A stretch of 52,125 bases of DNA from Moraxella pluranimalium (lineage in GTDB: Bacteria > Pseudomonadota > Gammaproteobacteria > Pseudomonadales > Moraxellaceae), in assembly GCF_002014825.1 (NCBI RefSeq), contig NZ_MUYU01000022.1, positions 1-52,125 of the forward strand. The letters are read 5' to 3'. Below are positions 37,478 through 47,229 of the stretch, piece by piece. A program made the translations under genes and the position numbers. The first letter of the stretch is position 1; each line of letters opens with the position of its first letter. The notes beneath the pieces are model-generated. The model did no database searches and had not been told where the DNA came from. It saw only the letters and a program-made list of their open reading frames with translations.

Positions 37478-38167
37478 TTAGTTTTTAAAAACAGGGATTT
37501 GCCACCACTTCGCCTGCGGATGATACTTGGCAAGATAAGCTTGCAGATATCGCTTGGTATCATCGGCAATGATGGTATCTTGGCTATCATCGTTAAGATT
37601 ATAAGCGACGGCAAACACGGTCAGTCCATAGCGCGCCAATGCTTGCAGGCTTAGCAAGGTATGATTGATACTGCCAAGCCTGCCCGATGTCACCAAAATC
37701 ACAGGATAGCCTTGCTTGGCAATATAATCAATCACCAAGCCATCATCGCCATCGCTATCTGCTGTACAATCAAGTAGTGGCACCATCAAGCCGCCCGCAC
37801 CTTCGACCAGTACCACATCATAGCGTGATGACAGCACCTGTGTGCTATGGCGGATGGCGTCCAAGTCCACCGCCACGCCATCGATTTGGCTCGCCAAATG
37901 CGGTGATGCAGGGTAGCTGAGCACCATCGGCATGGTCAGGCGTTCGCTATCTTCTGCCAAGAGTGGCACACCCATCATCGCTCGGTGGGTGATGATGTCA
38001 TCTGCCTGCGATTGACAACCAGTTTGGATAAGTTTTTGGGTGATGACACGACAGCCAGCATCATGTAGCTGTCTTGCGATATAGCCTGTGGCGATGGTCT
38101 TGCCGATGTCGGTGTCAATCCCTGTGACAAAATAAGTCCCCGTCGGCAACTGCATGGGTGCTGTCAT
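37478..38167 (-). CDS. bioD: dethiobiotin synthetase
   Basis: It closes the ureido ring from 7,8-diaminopelargonate, CO2 and ATP. The P-loop VTGIDTDIGKTIATGYIA lies at about 14-31, and EGAGGLMVPL with downstream TSGRLGSINHTLL are the conserved carboxylation and nucleotide motifs. The length of 229 residues is normal. It lies 26 bp after bioC. Confidence 0.94.
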   Translation of the reverse strand: MTAPMQLPTGTYFVTGIDTDIGKTIATGYIARQLHDAGCRVITQKLIQTGCQSQADDIITHRAMMGVPLLAEDSERLTMPMVLSYPASPHLASQIDGVAVDLDAIRHSTQVLSSRYDVVLVEGAGGLMVPLLDCTADSDGDDGLVIDYIAKQGYPVILVTSGRLGSINHTLLSLQALARYGLTVFAVAYNLNDDSQDTIIADDTKRYLQAYLAKYHPQAKWWQIPVFKN

Positions 38168-38193
38168 GGTACATTTTCCTATTTAAATAATCG

Positions 38194-38982
38194 TCATACT
38201 TTGTGTACAATGATGAGCATCGGCTGATAAGTCAAGGCAACGCCCTGCCCATCACTCATGGCATGATACTCCTGACAAAATGCCTGCAAGCGTTGTTTCG
38301 TCCAGCGAAACTGTGATGATGTCGCTGTCACGCCCGTTTGTTGTAAATGTCTAAGCACCGCCACCGGTGTGTCAAACGACAGCGTCTGTTCATATTCCAT
38401 CATCATATCAAGCCCAAAGCCTGCCTTCGTCAGTATCACAGATAATTCATCCGCACTATGATAAGTCAGCCCCTGCCCCGTTAAGTGCTTGATTTGCCAC
38501 AGATTCTGCGGCCCAAAGGTGCTGAGTGCCACATAGCCACCTGAGCCTAGCGATTGATACAGCTTATCCATCAATGTATCAAGCGGATACATCCACTGCA
38601 TCGCCGCCCCTGAGATAATCAACTCCAAGCCATCGGGCAAAGCCAATGTCCGTGCATCACCAATCAGATACTGATAATGGGCATCGGCTAGCTGTGACGG
38701 CTTGGGATTGTGGCAAATTTGTGGGTATAAATCATTGAGATACATCTCATCCGCCGTACAGACTTTGGCAAATTCATCGGTCAACAGCCCACTGCCGCAG
38801 CCAATCTCAAGCACCCGCCCAAAGTGCGTCCGCTGACTGTACGCCACCAATGACGCCATCAGGCGACGAGCCATATCCGCCTGTACGGTGGCGTGCGTGC
38901 GATAGCTGTGATAAGCTTGGTCAAATCGCTTGGCGATTGCCTGAGTGTCCGCTTGCTTGCCCAAATTATCCGATGATGTCAT
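38194..38982 (-). CDS. bioC: malonyl-ACP O-methyltransferase
   Basis: This SAM methyltransferase masks the malonyl carboxyl to start pimelate synthesis. Motif I VLEIGCGSGLLTDEFAK is clear, preceded by the BioC-typical RFDQAYHSYRTHATVQADMA near the N-terminus. The start at 38982 (262 aa) was chosen because its ATG overlaps the bioF stop (ATGA), the usual operon coupling. No bioH is visible in the window. Confidence 0.9.
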   Translation of the reverse strand: MTSSDNLGKQADTQAIAKRFDQAYHSYRTHATVQADMARRLMASLVAYSQRTHFGRVLEIGCGSGLLTDEFAKVCTADEMYLNDLYPQICHNPKPSQLADAHYQYLIGDARTLALPDGLELIISGAAMQWMYPLDTLMDKLYQSLGSGGYVALSTFGPQNLWQIKHLTGQGLTYHSADELSVILTKAGFGLDMMMEYEQTLSFDTPVAVLRHLQQTGVTATSSQFRWTKQRLQAFCQEYHAMSDGQGVALTYQPMLIIVHKV

Positions 38983-40187
38983 ACCTTGGCATCCCAAGCA
39001 TCGCCATCGCCAAATGCGGTGATGACTTGACAAAATCGCTCAAACTCATCATCACTGATGGCGCTATTTAGGCAGATTCTCAGCCGTGATTGATTCTGCG
39101 GGACGGTCGGCGGTCGCACCCCAAGCACAAAAAATCCCTGCTCGGCAAGCTGTGCTGTGGCACGCATCGTACGCTCGTTGTCCTTTAGGATAATGGGCAC
39201 GATTTGGCTATTTGATGGGCACTCTAGACCTAAGCTTTTGATGTGCGTAATCAGCTGTTCATAGCGTTGTTTGAGCCGTGCTCGCTCAGACTGCATCGTG
39301 ATGATTTTATCCAATACAAATGCCGTCCAAGCGATATTCAACGGTGGTAAAGCCGTGCTAAAAATCAGTGGACGCATGGCGTTAATCAGATAATCCTTAA
39401 TCGTCTCATGGCAAATCACATAGCCGCCCACCGACGCCATCGCCTTGCCAAACGCCCCAACAATCAAATCAATCTCATCAATACAGCCAAAAACTTCGCT
39501 ACAGCCCAGCCCCCGCTCACCGCACACCCCGATGGCGTGCGCTTCATCGATATACAGCATAAGCTTGGGATGGCTTGTCTTTAGACGCACCAAAGCGGTC
39601 AAATCCGTCACATCGCCATCCATGCTAAAAATCGACTCGGTGACAATCACAATACGCTCGATGTCCTTATCGTCATGATATTTTTGGATAAGCGTCTCAA
39701 GCTGAGTGAAATTTTGGTGCTGATAACGCACGCACTTAGTGCCATTGGCAGCTGCCAAACGCATCCCATCGATGATGCTTGCGTGTACCAATTTATCCGC
39801 CAAAATCAGCGTGCGGGCATCACAAATCGCCGGCAAAATCCCCACATTAACATGATAACCACTATTAAATAGCAAACACGAGCGACCCAAAAACAGCGAG
39901 CTCATCCGTGCTTCAAGCGATTCATATACCCCAAAATTCCCCGTCAATAGCCGTGATGATGACGAGCCAAGTGGTAAATACTCATGCTGTGATGCCAAAA
40001 ACTCTGCCTGCAAGCGCTCATCACTTGCCACGCCCAAGTAGTCATTGCTCGCTAGATTGACAAGCTTTTGACCACCCAGATGGATGTGCGTCCCTTGATG
40101 CTGTAGCTGACGAAAACTGCGATGGTTGTGCGCTTGCTTGAGCCTTGCAAGCTTATCAGCAAAATGCGCTAATATCTGCTCAGACAT
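38979..40187 (-). CDS. bioF: 8-amino-7-oxononanoate synthase
   Basis: A PLP enzyme condensing pimeloyl thioester with alanine. It carries NLASNDYLG, the substrate-binding [27 protein letters not shown], and the PLP lysine region [18 protein letters not shown]. Length is 402 residues from ATG 40187, which overlaps the bioA stop by 8 bp. Confidence 0.94.
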   Translation of the reverse strand: MSEQILAHFADKLARLKQAHNHRSFRQLQHQGTHIHLGGQKLVNLASNDYLGVASDERLQAEFLASQHEYLPLGSSSSRLLTGNFGVYESLEARMSSLFLGRSCLLFNSGYHVNVGILPAICDARTLILADKLVHASIIDGMRLAAANGTKCVRYQHQNFTQLETLIQKYHDDKDIERIVIVTESIFSMDGDVTDLTALVRLKTSHPKLMLYIDEAHAIGVCGERGLGCSEVFGCIDEIDLIVGAFGKAMASVGGYVICHETIKDYLINAMRPLIFSTALPPLNIAWTAFVLDKIITMQSERARLKQRYEQLITHIKSLGLECPSNSQIVPIILKDNERTMRATAQLAEQGFFVLGVRPPTVPQNQSRLRICLNSAISDDEFERFCQVITAFGDGDAWDAKV

Positions 40188-41475
40188 CCGCCATCTCTCC
40201 AATCATCTGCACCATCTGCGTCAGCAATGTATCAAGCTCATCATCACTGATGGCAAATGGTGGCATCAAATACACCAGACGCCCAAACGGTCGAATCCAA
40301 ATCCCCCGAGCGACGCACTGCGCCTGTATCCAGCGCATATCCACCGTGTGGGTCAGCTCCACCACCGCAATCGCCCCAAGCACCCGCACATCCGCCACGA
40401 TGGGTAGCTGTCTAAGTGGCTCAAGCTTAGCTTGGCACTGCTGTGCGATGCTCGCTACTTTGGCTTGCCACTCTTGGGATAATAATAACTGCGTACTTGC
40501 CAATGCCACACGGCACGCTAGTGGATTTGCCATAAATGTCGGGCCATGCATGAACACGCCTGCTTCGCCATTACTGATAGTATGCGCCACTTGGCGTGTG
40601 GTCAAAGTCGCCGACAGCGTCATATAGCCACCTGTTAATGCCTTGCCAAGACACAGAATATCAGGCGTGACATCGGCGTGCTCACAGGCGAATAATTTGC
40701 CCGTCCGCCCAAAGCCTGTAGCAATCTCATCAAAAATCAGTAGCACGCCATACTCATCGCACAGCGCACGGATGGCTTTTAGGTAATTGGGATGATAAAA
40801 ACGCATCCCGCCTGCGCCCTGCACCACAGGCTCAATGATAAATGCCGCCAAAGACTCACCATGCTCGGCAAAAGCTTGGCGTACAGGTAGCATCTCATCA
40901 TCTGACCATGTCTCATCAGGGCGGATGCTCGGCGCCGGTACAAAAATTCGCTTGGGCAGACTCTCGCCAAACAGCCCATGCATCCCTGTCACTGGGTCGC
41001 AGACACTCATGGCATTCCAAGTATCGCCATGATAGCCTGAATGGGTGGTGATGATATTGGATTTGGCAGGCTTGCCCTGTGCGTGCTGATATTGCACCGC
41101 CATCTTGAGCGCCACTTCGACCGCCACCGACCCCGAATCAGCAAAAAAGATATGCTCAAGTGGCGATGGCGTGATGTCGATTAACAGCCGAGCAAGCTCG
41201 ATGGCAGGCTCGTGCGTCAGACCGCCAAACATGATGTGCGACATCTTGGTAAGCTGGTCTTGGACTGCTTGATTGAGCACAGGGTGATTGTAACCATGAA
41301 TGGCGCACCACCAAGACGACATCCCGTCAATCAGCACCGTACCATCTTCTAGATAAATCAAACAGCCGTCCGCCCGTGCTACCTTAAGCGCAGGGATTGG
41401 CCGGGTCATCGATGTATAAGGATGCCAAATGTGAGCGGTATCAAAATCATCCGTGGGTAAGGTCATGGCGGTCAT
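40180..41475 (-). CDS. bioA: adenosylmethionine-8-amino-7-oxononanoate transaminase
   Basis: It aminates 8-amino-7-oxononanoate using SAM as amino donor. Motifs are [60 protein letters not shown], and the PLP lysine in [17 protein letters not shown]. The length of 431 residues is normal. It is the first gene of the overlapping bioA-bioF-bioC-bioD-dtd run on the minus strand. A second in-frame ATG lies 9 bases downstream. Confidence 0.95.
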   Translation of the reverse strand: MTAMTLPTDDFDTAHIWHPYTSMTRPIPALKVARADGCLIYLEDGTVLIDGMSSWWCAIHGYNHPVLNQAVQDQLTKMSHIMFGGLTHEPAIELARLLIDITPSPLEHIFFADSGSVAVEVALKMAVQYQHAQGKPAKSNIITTHSGYHGDTWNAMSVCDPVTGMHGLFGESLPKRIFVPAPSIRPDETWSDDEMLPVRQAFAEHGESLAAFIIEPVVQGAGGMRFYHPNYLKAIRALCDEYGVLLIFDEIATGFGRTGKLFACEHADVTPDILCLGKALTGGYMTLSATLTTRQVAHTISNGEAGVFMHGPTFMANPLACRVALASTQLLLSQEWQAKVASIAQQCQAKLEPLRQLPIVADVRVLGAIAVVELTHTVDMRWIQAQCVARGIWIRPFGRLVYLMPPFAISDDELDTLLTQMVQMIGEMADV

Positions 41476-41496
41476 CTACATGGTCAAGAAAAGCAA

Positions 41497-41502
41497 ATTA
41501 TA
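41497..41502 (-). promoter_or_regulatory. candidate -10 box of the biotin operon
   Basis: TATAAT on the minus strand, 22 bp before the bioA ATG. The -35 is not clear and no obvious BirA-type palindrome is seen. Confidence 0.35.
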
Positions 41503-41705
41503 GCACACAGCATAGCAAAACAAAGCAAATTGATGCACAACTGTTGCCACAAAACCATCGCAAGCGGTTTGGCGTTGTTTGGCTTTTGTGCCGTCTGTAC
41601 TGTCTGGTGTACTGTTATCGGTTACCGCTACCCCTTTTGATACCCTTAAAAGTTGGTGCTTGATGGCATTTTCCCTACTTTATCATCGCACAAACAGGCA
41701 TCAAA

Positions 41706-41739
41706 AAACCCCTTGAAAGCTAGTATTTTCAAGGGGTTT
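41706..41739 (-). terminator. terminator of the original tRNA-Ser locus
   Basis: AAACCCCTTGAAA (41706-41718) pairs perfectly with TTTCAAGGGGTTT (41727-41739). A run of A at 41703-41708 gives the minus-strand U-tract. It lies 56 bp past the displaced tRNA end on the strand the tRNA would have used. Confidence 0.85.
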
Positions 41740-41794
41740 GGTAGGTGTTTGCTTGTCTTTGTACTTTGTTGCAAATCTTTGCAAAAATCATGGA

Positions 41795-41809
41795 TGGCGG
41801 AGACGGAGT
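41795..41809 (-). other. attachment-site core: displaced tRNA-Ser 3' end
   Basis: The minus strand reads ACTCCGTCTCCGCCA: acceptor strand CGTCTCC, discriminator G and CCA. The partner strand would be GGAGACG, typical of serine tRNAs. No T-loop precedes it, so it is a fragment left by integration. Core genes (bioA) lie on one side and the defence island on the other. Confidence 0.55.
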
Positions 41810-41871
41810 AATCCAAACTCTATTTATAACTTATTGATTTTAAAGTAAAAATATTGAATATGCTATAAAAT

Positions 41872-41891
41872 ATACCAACCATTATACCAAC
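41872..41891 (-). repeat. paired GTTGGTAT repeats, putative integrase arm sites
   Basis: ATACCAAC at 41872-41879 and 41884-41891 is GTTGGTAT on the minus strand, spaced 12 bp, 63 bp from the tRNA-like core. It mirrors the pair at 4531-4550. The rest of the 41476-42120 gap is AT-rich without a gene. Confidence 0.55.
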
Positions 41892-42120
41892 AAAAATAAA
41901 TGTATCCCTTTGGGACTGATTTTTTTTACTTATATTTATTAAATAAATAGTTAATTATTTATTAATAATATTTTCTACACATGGGTAGTTGTATTCCCAT
42001 TTATGTCAGATGTAAACACAAATTTGGATTGAAATAGAATAATTGGCAAATACTGGTAAAACAACTTCAAAATCAGGCAAGATATATATTATCAATAAAA
42101 AACCATTTTTTACCTTACTT

Positions 42121-42630
42121 TTACCTTACTGGCAGACAGCTAAAATCCGCAAGGTATTTATGGTAATTGCCATCAACGTTGGCAGAGACTTTCTGTTTCC
42201 AAAGTTTCATTTTATCAAAGCCCTGCTTTTCAAGCAAAGCAATCGGGTTGCTGCTTTTTAAAAATTTGTATTTGAACTCATCAGCATTAACCGCACCAAA
42301 AACTTTAAACAAACCTTGGCTATTTCTCAATCCGTCACAAGCAAGCACTAATTCATCTTCAAAATTTAATGTCTGTTGTAAAATACCTTTGAGCCGACCA
42401 CCTTGTTTTAAAAAGGCAAGATTAGCATTAAAGCGTGCGATATTGCTCTGTGATTGAGCGGTATCGGTATCATAGACCACGAACACAGCAGTATTGGAAT
42501 TAAACCTTCTTGCAATTTTCTGTACGTCTTTATCCCATAAATTAAAAATTTGGATTTTGCCGATGACATTCAGCTTTTTTAATAAGCGTTCTTCGGTATC
42601 CCCTTCTACAAGAATTAGATAATTTTGCAT
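42121..42630 (-). CDS. small TOPRIM-type protein, partner of the upstream ATPase (169 aa)
   Basis: It begins MQNYLILVEGDTEERLLKKL: a beta strand followed by the TOPRIM/RloB-like glutamate motif (E9). The acidic pair follows in FVVYDTDTA (D54, D56). This E...DxD layout is that of TOPRIM nucleases, and the short size fits RloB/AbiLii-like effectors better than OLD proteins. The rest includes NFEDELVLACDGL and a lysine/aromatic-rich tail. It lies 8 bp behind the ATPase gene, so the two form an operon. In PARIS and AbiL-type systems an ATPase restrains a TOPRIM effector until phage infection; the same logic is inferred here. The family assignment is from motifs only. Confidence 0.6.
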   Translation of the reverse strand: MQNYLILVEGDTEERLLKKLNVIGKIQIFNLWDKDVQKIARRFNSNTAVFVVYDTDTAQSQSNIARFNANLAFLKQGGRLKGILQQTLNFEDELVLACDGLRNSQGLFKVFGAVNADEFKYKFLKSSNPIALLEKQGFDKMKLWKQKVSANVDGNYHKYLADFSCLPVR

Positions 42631-42638
42631 AGCCCACC

Positions 42639-43826
42639 TTACTCATCAAACAACAAATCATCAATCGCCGTGGTGTCAGGCAGTGTGCAAAATACATCGT
42701 TTTTGACGTAGTTTAGTAGCTTTCTATCGTTCTTTTTGAACATAGTTTCAGGTTGGACAAATTGGCTATACTCATCATCTTTCTGTAAGAATACATAGCT
42801 GTGAATGGGTAAATTCATGTCTAAAATATCATAATTGTGCGTAGTATAAAAAAACTGGCTGTCGGGTTGCAATTTTTCAATAATCAGATTTAAAATCGCC
42901 TGCTCTAGCTCTGAGTGAGAATAAGCCATTTTCTCATCAAGATAATAAGTGTTAGGTACTTGATTTTCCTTAAAATCATTTATCACACGAGAGACGAACT
43001 CAGCCACCATAATGGCATCATACGTCCCCTTTGATAGGCGTTCGGCATTGGTGATTTTGCCATGCAAATCCATTAGTACGGTATCTTGGTTGCCAAATTT
43101 AATGTTATAGCCATTAATACCATCATCATCACGACTTACCAATACATCAACGATAGACTTATCAAAGGTTTGCAAAATCGCTTTTAACACATCAGTATTA
43201 ATCAGCTCGGTGTCTGGCATATTTTTAATATTTTGTGAAAATTCATTATTGGAAAATAAATACAGCCAACCACTTTCGACTTCTTTTTTTAATTCATCAA
43301 GCAAATCGCTTAATACCACGGTGTATTTTTCCGTATTATCACTGGATATATAGCGTGTGTTTTGAATGGCGGTCTTGCTCTGCCAAATAGCATCAAGGCG
43401 TTTGCGAGTGCTACCAACGCTGTCATTTTTACCAATGGCGACTTGAGCGTAAGTAAAACCCACGTTTACGCTAAGGGGTGAAAAATCAAGCTGTAAGCGA
43501 TGCAGGCGGTGCGATTTTGGTGTGGCAAATTCTACCGTAAACTGTGCCTCTCTTTCTTTGTGGTAAATATGCTCTTGAAAATTAGCAAGAACATTTTTTT
43601 GCAACACGACAAAGTTTTGGATTAAATTTAGCAATGTACCAAGCGACGTTTTGCCTGTGGCGTTTGCTCCTGACAAAATAGCGACTTTTCGCACATAAAA
43701 CTTCGCCCTACCGCTCAAATGCTCATTGGCGATGGTGCTGTTTTGAATAGGTCTGGCATAAGTCAAGTCAAGACTGGCTTGCTTAAAACTAAACAAGTTG
43801 TTGATATAAAGATGAGTGAATAGCAT
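42639..43826 (-). CDS. AAA/ABC-type ATPase of an AbiL/PARIS-like defence pair (395 aa)
   Basis: The architecture is that of COG1106-type ATPases. The N-terminus LFTHLYINNLFSFKQASLDL is the beta start of the ABC-like fold, and Walker A LSGANATGKTSLGTLL lies at residues 51-66. An LSKGTYDAIM signature-like segment follows. A modified Walker B TYYLDEKMAYSHSELEQAI is at about 290, and the H-loop FFYTTHNYDILD at about 328. The Walker B reads L-D-E-K where L-D-E-P/L is usual. It lacks a TOPRIM domain of its own, which is supplied by the next gene 8 bp away. A separate promoter lies upstream (43860-43888). It is probably the sensor/regulator of an abortive-infection pair. AbiLi is the nearest named relative I can suggest. 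Confidence 0.65.
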   Translation of the reverse strand: MLFTHLYINNLFSFKQASLDLTYARPIQNSTIANEHLSGRAKFYVRKVAILSGANATGKTSLGTLLNLIQNFVVLQKNVLANFQEHIYHKEREAQFTVEFATPKSHRLHRLQLDFSPLSVNVGFTYAQVAIGKNDSVGSTRKRLDAIWQSKTAIQNTRYISSDNTEKYTVVLSDLLDELKKEVESGWLYLFSNNEFSQNIKNMPDTELINTDVLKAILQTFDKSIVDVLVSRDDDGINGYNIKFGNQDTVLMDLHGKITNAERLSKGTYDAIMVAEFVSRVINDFKENQVPNTYYLDEKMAYSHSELEQAILNLIIEKLQPDSQFFYTTHNYDILDMNLPIHSYVFLQKDDEYSQFVQPETMFKKNDRKLLNYVKNDVFCTLPDTTAIDDLLFDE

Positions 43827-43859
43827 TTTGATTCCAGAAGTTGGAAAATAACTCTACTT

Positions 43860-43888
43860 ATAATACAGGTTTACTGAACTGGGTTCAA
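43860..43888 (-). promoter_or_regulatory. promoter with operator-like palindrome for the ATPase/TOPRIM pair
   Basis: On the minus strand TTGAAC (43888-43883) and TATTAT (43865-43860) are exactly 17 bp apart, with the ATPase ATG 34 bp after the -10. A perfect palindrome TGAAC-TGG-GTTCA (43875-43887) overlaps the -35 and spacer, where a repressor would block transcription. Confidence 0.55.
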
Positions 43889-43900
43889 TTACTTTTACAC

Positions 43901-43953
43901 AAAAAACAGCATATACTCTCCGCAAGCTGTGCGGAGAGTATATGCTGTTTTTT
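43901..43953. terminator. perfect 24-bp hairpin between gajB and the ATPase gene
   Basis: AAAAAACAGC..CCGCA (43901-43924) and its exact complement (43930-43953) flank a 5-base loop AGCTG. Flanking A6/T6 make it a bidirectional terminator in form. It lies 150 bp past the gajB stop and just upstream of the next promoter. The stem is far longer than other terminators here, so it could also be a small structured RNA or a mobile hairpin. Confidence 0.65.
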
Positions 43954-44102
43954 ATCGCATGACTTTCATTGTATAACTGCTACGACCTAGCAAAATGGTC
44001 AAATATCACCAAAACATCCACCAACACCACACTGAGAGACATTAGGGATATTATAAAGTCGTCAGTGCGAAGCCAGTGTTATAAGCTTACTCTGAGTCAA
44101 TT

Positions 44103-45488
44103 TTATTTAACAAAAAACAATCTTTTTTCAGCCCTAGTACATGCAACATAAAAAAGATTGCGTGGATTTTCTTCATTTAATTTAGAAAAGTCATTTTCCA
44201 TTAAAATTACATTTCTAAATTCCAAGCCCTTTGCGGAATGTATGGTCATGGCAATATTCTTTGTTTTATCAAGTTGATAAAATTGTTGGGTAGCAGGCAG
44301 ACTGATAGAATTGATTATTGACTGATAATCTTCTGTTTTTAAATATTTTATAAAGGTATTTAGATTATCAATAGTTTCTAAACTCAGATTATTTTTAAAT
44401 TCTTTGATTAATTTTTTTGCATCTCTAAATTTTATATGAGATAAGAAAGTTTGAATATAAAAATGCTCAAATTGATTATTGCCAAAATAAAGAGCAAAAA
44501 GCAAATCTAAGTTTTTTTCATATTCTGGTTCACTGGATTTACTCCTAATAAATTTGGGCAATTCAACAACAGTTAAATTAAATCTATCAATAGTCTGTAA
44601 AATATTCTTTTTTCTTACACTCCAAAATAAAAAAGTCAAACCCTCGCCCTTGTTATCATTAAGTTTATTTATAAGTGTAGATAGTTGATTTTCATTTATC
44701 TTAAAAACACCGTAAGTGGTGCCATCTTCTTTAACAGTATTACTCTGATTAGGGATTTCATAGTTTTCAGCACACATTGATATTAATTCATGGCATCTGA
44801 AGTTTCTTGTCAATTCATGAATATTATTTCGAAAATGTTTATTAAATTTCATGGATTCAAATTTATGAGCACTAGCCCCTCTAAAGCCATAAATAGTTTG
44901 ACTAGGGTCGCCAACTAAAACAACTTGAATGCCAATTTCTAGTAAATATTCAACAATATCATATTGCAGTTGATTATTATCTTGAGCTTCATCAATATAA
45001 ATAGCCGCAAAGCGATTTTTCAAATATTTGCCAATATAGGGATTGTCAGATAAACATTTTAGGGCGTATTGGAAAACATAATCTTCTTTATTATCATTGC
45101 TTGATGTAATTATCCCATTTGTTCTAAATACCTTTATCCATTCATCCAAATCTCTCGATTTGGTGTTAAAATCAAAACTAAATTCTTTAGCTCGGAAAGC
45201 GGCATCAAAAGACAATACATTGGAAATCAAAAATGTATGAAACGTAGATGTGACAATCTGACTTCCACCTAATTGCTTAACTTTTAAGCTTATATCCTGA
45301 GAACTTTTATTAGTAAAACTAATTATAGCTATATTTTTCCATGGCTTAATATCTTTTGCTTGATTTATTGCCCTTCTAACCAAAGTGTTAGTCTTTCCTG
45401 AACCCGCCTTGGCAATTACCATTGCGGAAGCGAATTCAGGGGGATTAACGATTAGGTGCTGCTCTTGTGTTAATTCAAAATCAGCCAT
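44103..45488 (-). CDS. gajB: Gabija protein GajB (UvrD-like helicase)
   Basis: The 461-residue SF1A helicase-like protein has Walker A MVIAKAGSGKTNTL (23-36), Walker B IYIDEAQDNNQLQ (about 165), GDPSQTIYGFRGASAHKFES (about 195), and C-terminal motifs TIHSAKGLEFRNVIL and FYVACTRAEKRLFF. Length and domain order fit GajB. It overlaps gajA by 8 bp. In Gabija, GajB senses or hydrolyses nucleotides and associates with GajA to nick phage DNA under nucleotide depletion. The sequence is strongly AT-rich, a sign of transfer. Confidence 0.85.
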   Translation of the reverse strand: MADFELTQEQHLIVNPPEFASAMVIAKAGSGKTNTLVRRAINQAKDIKPWKNIAIISFTNKSSQDISLKVKQLGGSQIVTSTFHTFLISNVLSFDAAFRAKEFSFDFNTKSRDLDEWIKVFRTNGIITSSNDNKEDYVFQYALKCLSDNPYIGKYLKNRFAAIYIDEAQDNNQLQYDIVEYLLEIGIQVVLVGDPSQTIYGFRGASAHKFESMKFNKHFRNNIHELTRNFRCHELISMCAENYEIPNQSNTVKEDGTTYGVFKINENQLSTLINKLNDNKGEGLTFLFWSVRKKNILQTIDRFNLTVVELPKFIRSKSSEPEYEKNLDLLFALYFGNNQFEHFYIQTFLSHIKFRDAKKLIKEFKNNLSLETIDNLNTFIKYLKTEDYQSIINSISLPATQQFYQLDKTKNIAMTIHSAKGLEFRNVILMENDFSKLNEENPRNLFYVACTRAEKRLFFVK

Positions 45489-47202
45489 CTACCAAATCCT
45501 TTAAACATTTAAAATATGAGTGATTATATATTTTTTTAGCATCTTCTATTGTTAGCTCATTTATTAAATCACACATACGCACCCATTTTGACTTTTGTAG
45601 ATTTTCAACAAATGACTCATCATCCCTATTAAGACAAACGGATAAATCATGCTCCAAATCTGTATTTGATAAATAAATTCCATTATTTTTAAAGATATTT
45701 ATATTCTCAGAATAATTATCTATTATAAATTCTCTAAATTCTTGATGGCTGAGATGGTTTGGGCATAGCAAATCTATATTTTCAGAAGGATTTATTAAAT
45801 TATTAAGTTTAACACAGCGGTTAAATCCTAAAGCCGTATACTTCTGTGGCTCATCTGATTTTCTTTTCACTTTCGCAATATCATTATCTGTCTTTAGTAA
45901 GATTTTAATACCTAAACCATGTAGCACTTTGACGTATTTATCAAAGTAAATACCATTTATAGCTTGAATTACTATATCATCTCTTTTCTTACCTAATGTA
46001 TCAAGAACCCATTCAAATAATAATTTCTCGGATGGACCTTCAACCAAAAGCACTCTATTTACAAACAGACATTGTGACAGACTCTCCATTAAAATATTTT
46101 TTAATTGGTTGTACTCACCACCAATGTTTACGATTTCAGATTTAACTTTAATATGGCAATTATTTTTATATAACCTAATTAAATTTGCATCATTGCTAAT
46201 TTTAAAAAATAATTGTGGCGAATGCGTTACCAAGAATAAGTAAGGATTAAAATCATCATTAAAAATTGTTTGCGAAAGCTCAATCTGTGATGAAATAAAA
46301 AGGTGATTTTCAGGCTCTTCAATCAATAGTAAAGGAATTTTACCGTCAGAATTTTTACCTTCTTTTAGAAGATAACTAATGATGGCGTACATTACCTTTC
46401 TAATCCGACCATCTCCCGATGTAGGATAGATTCTAGGCTCTTCATTTTCTTCAAGTATTTTGTCATACATGTAAATATCTAAGTTATTATGCAAATCACC
46501 AAAAGTATGGTTTGGTCGTATCTTTATCTGATAGTTATCATCAAATATACCAAGCTGATTATTTAAATACACTTCCATGTTCATGACAGAAGATAATTTT
46601 GAAATATTTTCATTAACAGACTTATTAAGATTGCTAATATTATTCTTGATTTCCTTGTCTTCTTCAACGGCAATATGGCTTCTAAGTAATTCGTACTTAA
46701 AATCTTTAAAAGTTGTTGTGGTATTATTGTGGGCGGGGACAAATATGCAATGAAAAACATCATCTAATTTCGTACGATTTATTCCTTTTGTTGGAATTGG
46801 TATAAGCTCTTCATCAACTGTCCCCCAATAGAGATTTGTATTAAACTGATTGTTATCTGATTGCTCAATAGTCAATTTAATGCAAAAATCCGCCTTATCC
46901 GTTAAAATGGCATTTTCAGCATATGCGCTCAAAATTTGAGAATACTCATCGTCATCACCAATGTCAATAAAACAAGATATCTCTATATTTTTTGCCGTGT
47001 TCATCTGATGAAAGTCGGTATTAAAAATTTGATAATTTCTAACTTTATTATCAAATAACAATCTTAAAGCATACATTAGATTGCTTTTACCAACATCATT
47101 CATACCAAAAATAAGATTTTTATTAGCTAATTGAATTTCACATTCATCAAAGTTTCTAAAATTCACAATTTTTAATTTGGTAAGCTTCAAAATTCTCTCC
47201 AC
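45481..47202 (-). CDS. gajA: Gabija protein GajA (OLD-type ATPase-TOPRIM nuclease)
   Basis: The 573 residues carry an N-terminal ABC-like ATPase with LKIVNFRNFDECEIQL, Walker A FGMNDVGKSNLMYAL (32-46), Walker B PLLLIEEPENHLF (about 290) and H-loop LFLVTHSPQLFF. A TOPRIM domain follows with RVLLVEGPSEKLLFEWVL (about 380) and the D-x-D of ILLKTDNDIAKVK (about 435). The architecture and length match class 2 OLD / GajA nucleases. It is followed directly by gajB and lies 27 bp after the ISP gene, suggesting one transcript from ISP through gajB. Confidence 0.87.
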   Translation of the reverse strand: MERILKLTKLKIVNFRNFDECEIQLANKNLIFGMNDVGKSNLMYALRLLFDNKVRNYQIFNTDFHQMNTAKNIEISCFIDIGDDDEYSQILSAYAENAILTDKADFCIKLTIEQSDNNQFNTNLYWGTVDEELIPIPTKGINRTKLDDVFHCIFVPAHNNTTTTFKDFKYELLRSHIAVEEDKEIKNNISNLNKSVNENISKLSSVMNMEVYLNNQLGIFDDNYQIKIRPNHTFGDLHNNLDIYMYDKILEENEEPRIYPTSGDGRIRKVMYAIISYLLKEGKNSDGKIPLLLIEEPENHLFISSQIELSQTIFNDDFNPYLFLVTHSPQLFFKISNDANLIRLYKNNCHIKVKSEIVNIGGEYNQLKNILMESLSQCLFVNRVLLVEGPSEKLLFEWVLDTLGKKRDDIVIQAINGIYFDKYVKVLHGLGIKILLKTDNDIAKVKRKSDEPQKYTALGFNRCVKLNNLINPSENIDLLCPNHLSHQEFREFIIDNYSENINIFKNNGIYLSNTDLEHDLSVCLNRDDESFVENLQKSKWVRMCDLINELTIEDAKKIYNHSYFKCLKDLVDG

Positions 47203-47229
47203 AAATCAATATTTTACTCTCATCATTTT

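Noticed and set aside
41476..41794. A gene between bioA and the tRNA-like core.
   Set aside because: Only short frames without motifs or starts; the region holds a candidate -10 box and a terminator.
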